Origin: Dillenia suffruticosa
Lineage: Eukaryota; Streptophyta; Magnoliopsida; Dilleniales; Dilleniaceae
Direction of reading: 5' to 3'
Length of the DNA stretch: 64,000 nucleotides
Assembly (NCBI GenBank): GCA_033439265.1
Contig: JAVTVX010000001.1
Span: 1,505,501 to 1,569,500 of the forward strand
This document shows positions 1 to 11,871 of the stretch, one piece after another. The notes under the pieces are model-generated. The model did not search any database and was not told the origin of the DNA. It saw nothing but the letters and a program-made list of their open reading frames with translations. Every line of letters starts with the position of its first letter. Position 1 is the stretch's first letter. Position numbers and translations under genes: made by a program.

Positions 1-1011
1 TTCTGAAAACTCCCGAATCGGAATAGCTTGACCACCAGGAATCTCAGTGTTCACATCGTGTACAGGTGAAATTTCCACTTCAGGTTGATTGCTTGGGCCT
101 GCCACTTGCGTTGTAAGTCCAATTGACTTCAAATTCATTCTTGGCTCTGGCTTCCTCTCATCCTCTCCATCAGTATCTGAAGGTATGCTTTCAATTTCCG
201 TCACATAAACGGAAGGTTCCCATTTGGGTTCAGCTGGATTGGCTTGCATACTTTCAGTTGTATGCACAGAAATTGGGTCCAATTCAATTTCCAGTGGGTC
301 CCCCTCATCATCTGACAAACTAATAAGCAACTCTGCGCTCTCTTCCAACCCCATCCCTGTTGTTGCTTGAGGTGCCATCTTTCTGCTCAGCGGTATGGCT
401 AGCGTTCCTTTCTCAAATCTTTCTTGTTGGGTCTCCGGAACATGCTCTTCAATTTCTTCATGTGAGATACCAAGCTTTTCAAGTGAGGTATTTACTTTCA
501 CATCCAATTGCATATTTTGCTTATGTATCCTCCGCTCAGTTTCCAAGGCAGGAAGTGCAGCAGAACATGGTGCAGTATGTCTGATTCTTACCTGAGCCTT
601 CCACATTTTGGATCTCCCCAAGTCTACCCTCTTAGCCTTCCACATTCGTTTCTCCATAGCATGCTCAAATGGGGAATTGTTCAAGTGATCATCAATCTCA
701 TCTAGTATCTTCATCAAAGGTCTGTGCAAATCTTCTTGCAAGGGACCGTGGAGATGAAAAATGTTGAGTTCATTGAGCATCGCATAAGCATGAGTTTCAA
801 TTTGAGCCGCCTTGTCAAGCCAAGCACGACATTCCCTAGCCGGCATCTTGCCAAGCATTACATCTTTTAATAACTCATCCTTAATAGCATTTCGAGTGTC
901 AATCATGTACTTGATTTTAACCTTAAGAGACTCAAATTCCTTCTCGGGGTGTTTACTATTCCCACGTTTTAGACAAGAGGAAACCAACCCATGCGCTTTC
1001 GCAAACCCCAT
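1..1011 (-). CDS. Unknown protein, helical N-terminus and acidic C-terminal part (partial, runs off left edge)
   Basis: The minus strand is open from the ATG at 1011-1009 to the window edge, about 337 codons with no stop. The product starts MGFAKAHGLVSSCLKRG. Its first ~150 residues are charged and helix-prone (KPHPEKEFESLK-like and ARECRAWLDKAAQIE-like stretches), loosely like the coiled-coil head of some plant NLRs. From about residue 220 it becomes acidic and Ser/Pro-rich (SLSDDEGDPLEIELDP, IESIPSDTDGEDE). A good acceptor (TTTTGTAG) lies 10 bases upstream of the ATG, and a donor-bearing leader lies near 1348, so the ATG is probably in exon 2. A donor-like CAG/GTAAG at about 590 could shorten this exon, but the frame stays open through it. 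I do not recognise the family; the NLR-like resemblance is only a hint. Confidence 0.6.
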   Translation of the reverse strand, partial: MGFAKAHGLVSSCLKRGNSKHPEKEFESLKVKIKYMIDTRNAIKDELLKDVMLGKMPARECRAWLDKAAQIETHAYAMLNELNIFHLHGPLQEDLHRPLMKILDEIDDHLNNSPFEHAMEKRMWKAKRVDLGRSKMWKAQVRIRHTAPCSAALPALETERRIHKQNMQLDVKVNTSLEKLGISHEEIEEHVPETQQERFEKGTLAIPLSRKMAPQATTGMGLEESAELLISLSDDEGDPLEIELDPISVHTTESMQANPAEPKWEPSVYVTEIESIPSDTDGEDERKPEPRMNLKSIGLTTQVAGPSNQPEVEISPVHDVNTEIPGGQAIPIREFSE

Positions 1012-1347
1012 GCCTTTTTTGCTACAAAATACAGTACGATCGCATGAAAAACTTAACTATGTAAATTCAAACATATAGAATTGCCCAAATTATGCAACGG
1101 ATATTTATTAAATAGGCATACGGTACAAATGGGTCTAATTCAAGATGCAGAATTAATTCACAAATAATTTTCCAAAATGTGAATTAGGTCAAACTTTCCT
1201 TACTTCTACCGTGCTACCATAGCAAGATAGAAAACAACAAATGAGAAAGATATCAAACCATACAGAAATTGCAAGTGAAAAATAAATAAGCAGATCTTAA
1301 AATTATTTAAAAAAAAAAAAACCAAAACAAAGAGAATTGAAACTCAC

Positions 1348-1500
1348 CAGAAGAAGAAGAAGAAGAAGAAGAACAAATTGTGGGGGAGAGAAAATTAGGG
1401 TTTTGGTCAGCGCAGAAAAGCTAAAGCTTGAATAGAAGGCCTTTGAGTATGAGAATTCATTAATTCAGATGCATCAGACGCTTGCTTTTGCACGCAACCT
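1348..1500 (-). other. Probable 5' UTR exon of the left-edge gene
   Basis: On the minus strand, a pyrimidine-rich stretch with a CTT repeat ends in TTCTG/GTGAGTTTC at 1348, a strong splice donor. It lies about 325 bases upstream of the acceptor before the ATG at 1011. This matches a common plant arrangement of a short leader exon followed by a leader intron. The upstream end is not defined; a GA/CT microsatellite at 1513-1536 probably sits near the promoter or transcription start. Confidence 0.45.
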
Positions 1501-1512
1501 TGAAGTGTAGCC

Positions 1513-1536
1513 GAGAGAGAGAGAGAGAGAGAGAGA
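1513..1536. repeat. (GA)n microsatellite
   Basis: A GA dinucleotide run of about 12 units. It lies just upstream of the leader exon of the left-edge gene and reads as CT on the gene's strand, as in many plant core promoters. Confidence 0.9.
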
Positions 1537-1599
1537 CGTAGGCACGCCAGCCTCCGGCATGAACATCCGAACCGCCTAGCCTTTTCTATGGATCTATTG

Positions 1600-4000
1600 C
1601 CTTCTTGAAGTCTAAAGTTGAAGCGTCAGTTGCGTTTGGTGGTCCGTCGAGAAATTTAAAATGTAAAAAAATAAAAATAAAAATAAAAATCTAACCATTG
1701 ATAATTGATATGTAATTTTGTTAATATTTTTATTTCAAATATTTATAACAAATGGGGGAGGGAAAGAAAATACATTCCCTTGTACTTTGCTCAAATTGGA
1801 CTTTTTATCCCTTTCGAATTTTAAATTTTTATAAAATTATTTTTTCACATCATTTTTATCGTTATAAAAATTACAAATATTATCATATATTATAATCATT
1901 ATCATATTTACGATATTTTTTTTACGTATATTTAAAAATCTGTGTAACATTTTCATATATCATAAGGTTAATAAGTTATAACTGAATTGATGTCATCGGT
2001 TTCTGTTAAAATTTTTGAGTTTGAATTAAAAATTATTATTATAAGACCATTTAATAATAAAAAAATATTTTTCATTTATCAACTCCAATTTTCATCTCCA
2101 TCTCTAATTATCACTCTTCAATCGAAAATTAGAAATATGCTTATTTTCACAAAATTTAAACATATTTTTCTAAATTAAAAAATTGAGAATATGTTCAAAA
2201 TATTTTGTTTTCTATTAAAAGAAAAATATGAAACTATATTAAAAACAAAAAATAAAATAAAATAATTTGTAAAATAATATATTTAGTCATCTACCTAATA
2301 TTACTGGAATTTGTATGAATTTTTTCAAACAAGGCCGAAACCCCACAATTGTTAAAAATTGTAGAGAATGAATTCTTCAAAAAAGACTCAAACTTCACAT
2401 TAAATTTCTCAGGTTTTTCTCCATACTCCAATCCTGTTGAATTCTAAACATCTTTTCTTTTTTTCTTTTGTGATTCAATTTTGAATATTGAAATTAGGGT
2501 TTGAATTGAATATCAAAATTGGGGTTTGAATTTTTTTTTTTTCTATATTTTCACTAACTTGTATTTGAATGATTACATTTGATTTCTTGAAACTGTTTAC
2601 GTCAAATTGAATTCTTGAGAAAACTTGACAAGGGGTTTATGAGAAAGACAAAAGAGAGATCTGTGCTTGATTGTGGATTGGAATCGGGATTCAACCATCC
2701 AAATTGAAGAGACAGAGGAGAGGGAGGGGTGTGTTTGATCATGGATTTCTCATCAATCATATCTAATTCTCCCAATGTCGATTTGAGTTTCCAATGGTGT
2801 CTGAACCTCAAGATGAATTGTAGATGGTGCAGTGAAGGAAAAAGCTTACACAATTCTTGTAATGGAATTTACTGTATTAAAAACCTTACTATGAACCCTG
2901 CGAAGGATAAAAAATGCAGTACATATGCTCTCCCTCTTAATGACACTACTTGAACTCTTTGCTCTCGCTCGTATCAACATCATTGAAGATCGTTATAGCA
3001 ACGCATTCCAATTTTATGAAATAATTTCTAAAAATTAGGTAATGTCTTGTGAATAAATCTGTTAGATCATCACTTTGAATGAATCTCTTCAACATTTCTA
3101 TTATTGTTTTTCTAGAAATCATGAGTGAAAAAGAAGTTTGAGGAGGTTTGTTTTGTTCTATCTTATTTGATTTATCTTTCCTTCAAATTGGGATTATACA
3201 AAGTCATGCCCACTGTTTCTTCAAAGTATCTAAGCATATACTTAGCTACATTTCAATGTCTTGGTGAAAAATATATCTTGTTAATAAATTTATTGAAAAT
3301 GATATATCATGTTATATATGGGTAACAAGATTTATTATTTTTTTTAGTACAAGAAAATACAATCAAACGGAATCGAATCAGAGAAGAGATAATGAAAATG
3401 GGAAGACTCTACCGCTTGAATTATCCCTGAGGGACGATTTATTATTGTTTCAATTGTACTAAGATATGATATTTCAAAATCAATAAATTCTTTATTAAGG
3501 TTAAAATGAATCCTTATCTAGTCACCTTATAACCATTGGAATACTCAAAAGATGTGATTCATGACTCTTTTATTTTAAATCTATAACATGAAACAAAAAC
3601 TTTAGTTTTTTCAAAATCTTTTATTTCAAATTCATTCTTTTAACTATTCTATTACCCTAGATAACTCTTTAGGAGTTCTAATAATATAACAACAAACCCA
3701 GATCAACAGTCTTTTTTATAGAAAACACATGGATTGACATGGTCACTCATATAACCTTCTTTGATTGAGTATTCACAAAAACAATTATACCGCATGTGTC
3801 CATATAGTTTTAAATCATATAAAGATTTGTGAAATTTGGTGAAATAAAACCCTCAAGATCTTGAATTATCTACTTCCTTCATTTTTAATTCTTCCAGGAT
3901 TTTTATACATCATTGTTGTTGGCAAAATATTTTTTGGTGATGAGTAAAACTAATATAATAAAAACTTAATGACATTTATTTAATTGATGATTACTAAGGA
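1600..4000. other. AT-rich intergenic stretch, no gene seen
   Basis: Short open frames occur on both strands (for example 2602-2853 and 2729-2953), but none has recognisable protein character, splice context or family motifs. Runs of A/T dominate. No RNA gene or clear transposon terminus was recognised. Confidence 0.5.
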
Positions 4001-4009
4001 AATAAGGAG

Positions 4010-5735
4010 ACAGTCAACCAGTGCAATAGAAGAAGAGAGCTGCTGGTCGACTCACCAGAAAAAAAAAAAAAGATTTAGCGGACTGACTGTGCTAGGCAAT
4101 CGAACGCAAAGCATAATGCAATTGACCGAGCATAGGGCACAGCCGACCGACTGCACTCAAAGTGCAGCCGACCAAGAGGATTGTTTTTTACCCCACTCGC
4201 ACTCTGTCTCTCTCTAACACATATACATAAATGTATATATTTTATGTTTACTATTAAAGTGGTCCCGTCATGTGTCATCTTCACCAAGTGTATTATTTCT
4301 CTCTGTCATGTCATCCCCAATAACATTGAATTTTCAACAAAATCTACTCTCACATCTGGCACCCTCTCTCTCCACATGCACTTTCTCTCTCTAATACACC
4401 TCACCCCTACAAACATTTAATTTCTCTTTCTAAATCATCTCTCTAAAACACCATCTCTCTTTTCAAACATTTACTCATTTACCATCTTTCTTAAATATTC
4501 TCTCTCCATAAAAAATCTTATGACTAAGAGCTGTCTCACAACTCAAACCAATTCTTAGACTTACTCACGGTCGACCCATAACTCACTCTCAGCCAACCTG
4601 CTAGGCTCCAACAGTCACCCTGCCAATCATAAGCAGTCAACCGCGTAAGCTTGCATGGTCTACCGTGAGCACACTATGTGCTCGCAAGCGGCCAACTCCG
4701 CAATAGCACGGTCTATCGCAAGCGCCTTGTGTGCTTTCACAGCTGATTGTGCACCCTTGTGCAGTTGAATGTGTGCACGTGTGGTCAACCGCAAGTGCAT
4801 TGTCCGCTAAACTGGCTGACGCGAACACATGCGGTCTACTACTTCAGCGGTCAACAGCAAGCTACATGGTAGATTGCGAGTGCTTTGCATGCTCAAGCGG
4901 TCAACCACTTAGCCCAAGCGGCCAACCCTGTAGTGCTCAGATGGTCAACCACTGAACATAAGCGACAACCTAATATGCTCATATAGCAAATAGTAAATCT
5001 AAACGGCCAACATGTTCTGGTTATTCAGCTGACCGATGATTCAGACGGTCAACCGCCTAATTATCTAATGTTCAAATTCACCTACCACTCAACGGCATTA
5101 TTCAGGATAGCTTTAGATGCCTAAGTAATGAAGAACGGAGTGATGAAGTAATCAGAGATAGAACAACTGTTGCGAGAAAAACATGATCTCATTAAACACT
5201 CTTACTTTGCCACTCGAGAACACAGTATTAAACTCATTATGTAATCTCTTTGTGTGTTCTTCATTAACTGTATATTAAATTCTTCTCATCTGATGAACAA
5301 CATTTGTAATATTTCTTGTGCTCAACTTCGTTATATCTTAGGATTAGTATCACATTTTGTAACACCCTTACAACCTAAAAAAGTCTGAACATTATGTGGG
5401 ATCACAATCTAGGTTCTGAGAAAGAAAGTATTTCAGGGAGAATTACTTGTAAGGTTTCGTTTGCATCTGTAAGCAAGTGGGTTGAAAGGTTTTACTTACA
5501 TTTGTGAAGCAAATGGGTTGCACTATTTTGATAAATAGTAAAAATCGAGAAGGGTTGTCCGGAAGTAAATGTATACCAGATTGGTGGAACCACTATAAAA
5601 TTCTTTATCTCTGATTTCTCTTTTACTTTCGGTTCTTTAATCTTGCCTTCTCAACTTTACATAGCCAAAAAATTTCAAAAATTCAGAAAACAACTATTCC
5701 CCCTCCCTCTAGTTGTTTTATAACTGTCAAATGAG
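4010..5735 (+). mobile_element. Decayed Ty1/copia LTR-type sequence with an internal degenerate array
   Basis: The stretch from about 5350 to 5720 has the look of the 3' half of a copia LTR: repeated motifs on 'tttacttacattTGTgaagcaaatgggttgc', a TATA-like CCACTATAAAATTC near 5590, then TTTCTCTT-rich sequence and a C/CT-rich run (5697-5715) like that which follows some copia LTRs. The 4560-5060 part is an irregular array of GGTCAACC-type motifs. No protein-coding part or paired terminal repeat was found, so this is an incomplete relic; its left limit is approximate. Confidence 0.4.
4555..5065. repeat. Degenerate array of GCGGTCAACCGC-like motifs
   Basis: Variants of gcGGTCAACCgc (ggtctacc, ggccaact, ggtcaaca, ggccaacc) recur at irregular spacing of about 15-40 bases, often followed by CAAGC or TAAGC. 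The core is a near palindrome (GGTTGACC on the other strand). The spacing is too irregular for a simple satellite. It is probably part of the copia-like LTR in which it sits. Confidence 0.6.
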
Positions 5736-8034
5736 TCATACTAGTAGGTTGTAACTACATCTATTAAATATATTTCAAGTTTTTCATATATTGTTACACA
5801 AATTAAGTAATAAAAAGCATTTGCATCCACAATAGGAAAATATGTCTCCTTATCATTTATGCTCAGTTTTTGTGAAAATTCTAGTGTCACAAGTTTTATT
5901 TTATATCACATAATTTCATTTTTCTCATTTTGATTTTGCACTTATACCCATTTGTATTACAATGGTTTTACACTCTCATGTGTACATAGAATGGGTCCAA
6001 AAAAACTCACACTTTGTAAGCAAATTCAATTATATTTGAATTATGTCTATTTATTTTGACCAATTATTCTACGTCTACATTTCTTTCAAACTTAATTTCA
6101 AGATCCCCATGTAATTCATAATATCGAGCGCTACATGATATGCAAAAATATTATCAATGATTATTTCATATCAATTCTACTTTTCTCGGATCATAATATA
6201 AATTGTTGAGATCTTTTCATTATTATAAACTTTAGATATTTGAATTTTTTCTAAAATGTCATTTTTTATGTTTGGAAAATCACTAGCAGTGGATTTTTTT
6301 TTTTTTTTTTTAGATGTCACCTTTTGATTTGATCATTTTCATTTCTCACTCTTTTTTTTTCAAAAAAATGGAATTGATTGGTCTACTGCTTTTCATAAGT
6401 TGGTTTAGACTCATTAGTAACAACAATGTTGTCCTAGATGGACATCAATTCTAATTGAGTGTTTGTATCTGGTACATTTATTTAGTTATTCTTCTTGGGT
6501 TAATTAATACGTTTGACAATTGATTCACTTAGTTTTGTAAATGAATTATCTTCTGAATTTCAAATTTATATTGTTTGTTTTGCCTGAGAATCAAGATAAG
6601 ACATTGATAATTCATTCAAATTTATCTCATGTACTTATTTTCTCCATTTGATGTTAGGAGTAATAATTCATCAAGATAACAATCGGTAAAATCGAATATA
6701 AACAATTTATCAGTTGATGACTCTAAATATTTAATTACAGACGGTGATCCACACCTAATATATATTCACAATCTCTTTTGAGGACACATTTTCGTGCATT
6801 GTGGTGGAGCGATCATTCATATACTACACATACAAAAAATATTTAGATAAGAATTATTATGTTGTTGACCAAAAACCAATTGTAAATGAAAGAACTCATG
6901 ATTGCTTGCTAGTATGATGTGAATTAGTGTTGCAATATGCAAAATAGCATCCCCCAAGTAGAAAATAAGTAATGGCCTTACAACTAAAAATAAAAAATTC
7001 TATAAATGATTTTGTCAAATTGTCCATTTTGTGTATGAATATGTGATGCATGATATTTAACAATTATCTCAAAATAGTTACAATCTTGGGAGATCAATTC
7101 ACCAACATTGTTAGATAAATTGTCTTTATTGGATAATGGAAAATATATTCATAACTTAATTAATTGAGCAATTAAGTTCGTAAACATTAAATTATGAATT
7201 ATGGTAAACATATATGCGATCATTATATTGATGCACCAATCATAAAATATCTGAATGGTCCATATAATGGATGTGTCACTCTGCATATATCACTCTGCAT
7301 ATGTTCCAAAAATGCATGGGATTCAATCCCATTTTAAATTGGTGATGGCCTAATAATTAATTTGTCTTGCGGACAAGTAGCACAAAAGCATTCATCCGGG
7401 CATAAAATATTCTGGTTTTTCGATGAATGTCTACATAAATTTGAAATAATTTTTCGCATCATTATTAATCGGAATTGTCCAACCGGTTATGTCAAATAAT
7501 AAATTTTTCGTGAGCAGTAAATTTCTAATTTACAATAACACGTACTTCTATTAGAATTGTATATGTGTAATACAAAACCGAAGAAATAAGTAGATAATTT
7601 TTTCAATACAATTTTCTTATTTGACACAATATTTGTAATACACAAATATTTAATATTGTCATAATTTATTGTCTAACATAATATCCATTTTTGCAAATAT
7701 CTTGAAATAGTTTTTGTTTTTTTAACTTTATTGAACACAATGTATTGTTGACATGAAATTTTGTTCCTTCACGTCACAATATGTTGGCTCGTCTAGAGTT
7801 TTGAATCAACTTTTGTACTACCAAATATTGTACTCACTTTAGTTTCTCGCATGATCAAGTAGGAAAAATATTTCTTGTCTTAAATATGGTATGCATTATT
7901 GCTTTGTCTGCGAGACACTATCTTGATCACCAATTGAAAATTTATCTATAGATTTTTTTTCCATATTCTATAGTAAAATACATAAAATTAAAAGAAAACA
8001 TTGCTGAGCAAAATAAAATAAAACATTTAATTGA

Positions 8035-8240
8035 AAAAATATATATTTTTTTGTATCTTGATTTGACCATCACCTAGTATTCAAAGTTTCACCTTGATTA
8101 ATCTGCATCGACCACTACATGACCCATTTTTGGGAGACAGGTCTTCCAATATTGTTTTTTTCGTGTCCGGGAGGAGTTAAACTCCTAATCTGGTTAAGAG
8201 ATGAAGGTATCCACCCTATCTACACCAGCAAATGTTGGTA
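8035..8240 (-). mobile_element. tRNA-derived SINE (GACCTGTCTCCC family), minus strand
   Basis: The minus strand has a B-box-like GGAGTTTAACTCC, then the shared body 'GGAAGACCTGTCTCCCAA', and ends in an A-rich tail (poly-T at its left end). The same body recurs at 48958-49165 and 60385-60585, also on the minus strand. It lies between the gag and pol remains of the copia relic, so it inserted after it or into its spacer. Confidence 0.6.
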
Positions 8241-8514
8241 TTTAATCGAGAATATAGTAACACATTATAAGAAATGAATCTATTGTCTAAATCTTTTATT
8301 TAAATAATATTATGATAAACTTGGAAAATGAATTGAAACACTCATTTTTGAACATTTCCATCGTTAATAAATGAATCAAAAGTTTCTTCTAGAATAAAGA
8401 AATCAGTAACATCTAAAAGAGTGATATTATCATGATTTTGGTCAAAATTTGCATCTTTAAAAACAAAATTTGTTTTTAACTTCTTTTCTTTTGCTTTGAG
8501 TGATGTTTGATAAA

Positions 8515-9290
8515 CACTACTAGAAAATAGATCTTAAGTGACGGAAAAATCCGTCACTGAAAACCTAAAATCTGTCGTTGAAGGGTATCAGTGACGGATT
8601 TTTACCGTCGCTAAATTCATCGAAAAAAAGACACCTCGCTAATTATTAGCGACGGATTAATGATAAAAAAAATCTGTCGTTGATATTAGTGACGAAAAAA
8701 ATCCGTCGCTAAAATTGAAAAAAAATCAACGACGGACTAGCATCCATTGCTGATTTTTGAGTTATCAAAAAAAAAATTGCACGCTCTAGTCGCCTACCCA
8801 TTCACACGACACCCCTTTAATATATGCAAATTGCTGTTGGTGAGCTTTGAACCCGGCGCAAAGGTAAATGTGAGAGCACGTAACCACGGGACAAACAAGT
8901 AATCTAACTATATTTCATTTTTTTTACTTATTATCTTTATTTCTTATTTTTTAATAATATTAAAATAATATAAAATTATAATTTGTTATAAAATAATAAA
9001 ATAATTTTATTTTTACTTAAAATAAAATAATAAAAATTTTGAAAAAATAAAATAATATTATTCTTTGCAAAATAAAATAAAAATAATAAGAATTATTAAA
9101 TAAAATTAAAAAATTAAAAAATTAAAAAATTAAAAAACTTGACATGATTCAAATTTTTTAATTTTTTTCCCAAAATGTATAAAATCAAGTTAGGCAAAGT
9201 TTGACATGATTCAAATTAATAATAAATAATTATTAGGATAATTGTAAATAAAGAAATAAATTAAAAAAATTAGGCATATGAATTGACATA
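8515..9290 (+). mobile_element. CACTA (En/Spm-type) non-autonomous fragment
   Basis: It begins with CACTACTAGAAAATAG. Behind this come the alternating GTGACGG / CCGTCACT and GCGACGGAT / ATCCGTCGC motifs typical of CACTA subterminal regions (8540-8755), a GC-richer stretch, a tRNA-promoter-like module (8843-8895) and an AT-rich core similar to that of the 50499 copy. No matching right terminus was found, so the element is truncated. No transposase is visible. It is inserted in the copia relic. Confidence 0.75.
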
Positions 9291-9299
9291 ATGATCTAT

Positions 9300-9640
9300 G
9301 ACTCTACTTCGATTAAAGTCTCGTGCTAATAACGTGTTGTAAAACTCAAAAAGAAATATAACAGATTCAAAAGAGAAAATATGTAGAAAACAATATATAT
9401 AAGATTTTATCTCACTACACCCATTTAGAATTTACATTCTTCTTTATTAAACTCTAATAAGAATCTTTGGAATATATGATATTTTTACTTCCATTTGAGT
9501 TACACAACCTTTTAATTATATGACATAAATAGGAGAAAGTAAATATTACATAAGGAGAAAAAAAAATATATTAATGACTTTATAATATTTTAAGTGAGTA
9601 TGGGCATCCACAAGGCTTGATATTTATAACAAGTATTTTT
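9300..9640 (-). repeat. 5' LTR of the copia relic (minus strand)
   Basis: On the minus strand this reads as a TATA-bearing promoter-like stretch (CTATTTATGTC; TCTTATATATATTG; TTTTCTCTTTTGAATC) followed by the ACACGTTATTAGCACG phrase that often follows copia LTRs. The exact ends are unclear. Confidence 0.45.
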
Positions 9641-9747
9641 AGAAAATTATAGTATTCCTTTGTTTTTGAAATGGCTAAAGGAGCAAAACTGTAAGGGAGA
9701 AAGTGTTAAGAGAGTGATCAAAATGACAAAAATTGATGGCACAAGAT

Positions 9748-11583
9748 TTAGGGGTTATTTCCTTAAATACTAGATTTAGGGGTCAAAATCATAAATATAT
9801 TAATTTTTTTATTCGAGTTATGAAAATAGTGAAATCGATTTTCTAAATATATTAATTTTTTTATTCGAGTTATGAAAATAGTGAAGTTGATTTTTTGAAA
9901 ATCGACTTTAAATTACTACCTAAAAGTTATCCAAAAATAGTAAAAAAATGTACGTAAAGTCAATTTCTCAAAGATCGACTTCTACTAAACTGTAATTAAT
10001 ATACCAAAGTTAGGTTCAATTTTGACGATGAATAATAATTAAAGTGCGAGAGAAAAAGAAAGGATAAAAAATAAGTGTTTAGACTGTAAGAGAGAAATGA
10101 AAAGATCATTGAAGTTCAAGTGGGGAGAGAGACCCAAAGCTACAATTAATTGAGATATAAAGCAAAAGAGATAGTTTTAAGCAATTAATATCACCCCTCT
10201 CTCTGAAACAAAGAAAATTAAATATTCTAATTCATTACTTACCTTTGATAGTTCACACACAATACATACTTTCATTTTTCTCATTTCTATATTTTTTTCT
10301 CAACATCTTATTTCATATCTTTTCATTTCCATTACTTTTCTCGCCAAACAAATTTTAAAATTTGAGAACAAACCCATCGTCAAAAATCCAATAAGATCAA
10401 TCAAAATCTTTTCCGAATTTTAGTGGGTTTTTGGTGAAATCACTTTAATTTAGGAATACTAATTTAAAAAGCCGAAAAAAATTGGTTTTTGGTGAAATTT
10501 TTTCTAGCTTTCCAAATAAATAGCCTTTTTTTCTTGACCAAGAAATCAAATTCACCAAATCAATAAATTAGAATTATTTTGATTTCAATACCCAAATGCT
10601 TGTACATTATCTTCCTCCTTTTATGATGACCTTTAGATGCATAATAACTTAAACCAAGACACTCTGTGAGCAAGAATTTGGATCGTGAAGAAAATGCAAT
10701 CTAAATTGTAGGCTATTTTCATCATAGGAGTCGCAAGGTATGGGGTATGAGTGATGACCTTGCCTTGCATGGCACAGGTCAACATTTTTTGCATTCTTCC
10801 TATTTAACACCAAATAAAAAATTGGAATCATTTTGGTTTGAAATCTTTGCTTTGCATGACAAAATCTTTTCCAGCTTTCTAAATTATTTTTATCTTTTCA
10901 AGTATCAACTCTTGTGGAGAGGGTAAGGAAAAACAAATGTTAATGGATTTTTTGGCAAAATTTTTCCAACTTTCCAAATTAATATTCCCAAAATAAAGCA
11001 CCAAAAACCCACTAAAATCTAGAAAACATTGATTTTGGTGGGTTTTTGATGAGGGGATTGTTCCTAAATTTTATAATTTATTTGAAAGGAAAATGATGGA
11101 AATAAAAAGATATGAATGAAGATTTTGAGAGAGAATGAGGAAATGTAAAAAAGGAAAGGGTGTGTTATGTGTAGAGTTGTCAAGATAAGTAATGAATTGA
11201 AGTATTTAAATTTCTCTGATTAAGATAAAGAGAGAGGGGTAGAGAGGGAGGATATTGATTGCTAAAAATTGTTCCTCTCGCCGATTGACCTTCAATGTTC
11301 TTCAAATTCTTTCGGATCGACTAAACACTTTTTTATCCGTTCTTTTTCTCTCACACTTCAATTGTTTTTCATCGTCAAAATCGAATCCAGATTTTATAAT
11401 AGAAATTGATTTTTGAAAAAATTGACTCTATATGTTTTTTTTTGTTGCTATTTTTAGATAATTTTCTGATAGTGATTTGAAGTTGATTTTAAAAAAATCG
11501 ATTTTTTTTATGATTTAAATAAAAATATTAATATTTTTATAATTTTGATGCATAAATATAATATTTAGGGAAAAAATCCCTTA
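9748..11583. mobile_element. Foldback / MULE-like element with very long inverted arms
   Basis: The left arm (about 9748-10450) and the right arm (about 11000-11583) are inverted copies of each other along nearly their whole length. Matching landmarks include TTTTGACGATGAA, GTGYGAGAGAAAAAGAA, GTGTTTAG, AATTCATTACTTA and TTTTAGTGGGTTTTTGG. The arms begin with TTTAGGGGTTATTTCC-like ends. The spacer (10650-10830) has no recognised gene. There is a 52-bp tandem duplication in the left arm only (9793-9896). No transposase was seen and no clean target duplication identified. The class (MULE foldback versus other) is inferred from structure only. Confidence 0.75.
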
Positions 11584-11818
11584 GCATAAAATTATATTAT
11601 AAAAAGAGGTAATGAATGGTGTATGTTTCTAAAGAGACATGATAATAACCTTTGGCCTCTAATATAGTGATTTGGATTTAAATGTCAGCGTAAAAAATAA
11701 AAAAAAAGTAATGATTGGTTCAGATGGTCTATGTGTGGCCCATTTCACAAGTACCTCCCCGGGACGGGGAATAATAAGAATGGCGTGCACCTTAAGAACA
11801 CACAGGCAATCCCTGCAC

Positions 11819-11825
11819 AGAGAGA

Positions 11826-11857
<32 letters not shown>
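11819..11857. repeat. (GA)n microsatellite in the leader of the resistance gene
   Basis: GA run with a single interruption (GATA), ending 15 bases before the chosen start codon at 11872. The frame is open through it, so length change here could shift an upstream in-frame ATG at 11731, which I regard as 5' UTR. Confidence 0.9.
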
Positions 11858-11871
11858 TTTGGTGTGCGACA

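Larger units (their letters stand above)
5735..9640 (-). mobile_element. Ty1/copia retrotransposon relic, interrupted by younger insertions
   Basis: Reading the minus strand from right to left: a copia-type LTR (about 9350-9600, with TATA-like and CTCTTTTG motifs), a primer-site-like ACACGTTATTAGCACGAG at about 9325, gag C-terminal traces (about 8280-8510), then integrase-core traces (about 6650-7440) and reverse-transcriptase N-terminal traces (about 5740-6500). Family assignment rests on recognising the order GAG-INT-RT and phrases typical of copia polyproteins such as HTQNG and LQLVFGQQ. It is heavily broken with many disabling changes, lacks a second LTR here, and is old. A SINE (8035-8240) and a CACTA fragment (8515-9290) lie inside it. 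Confidence 0.7.

Noticed and set aside
2602-2953. Overlapping frames on both strands (83 and 74 codons)
   Set aside because: No motif, no splice or promoter context, and frames overlap antisense.
11731-11871. In-frame upstream extension of the NLR by 47 residues
   Set aside because: It would translate the GA microsatellite (QREREREIERERE) and precede the conserved MAE-type start; treated as leader.
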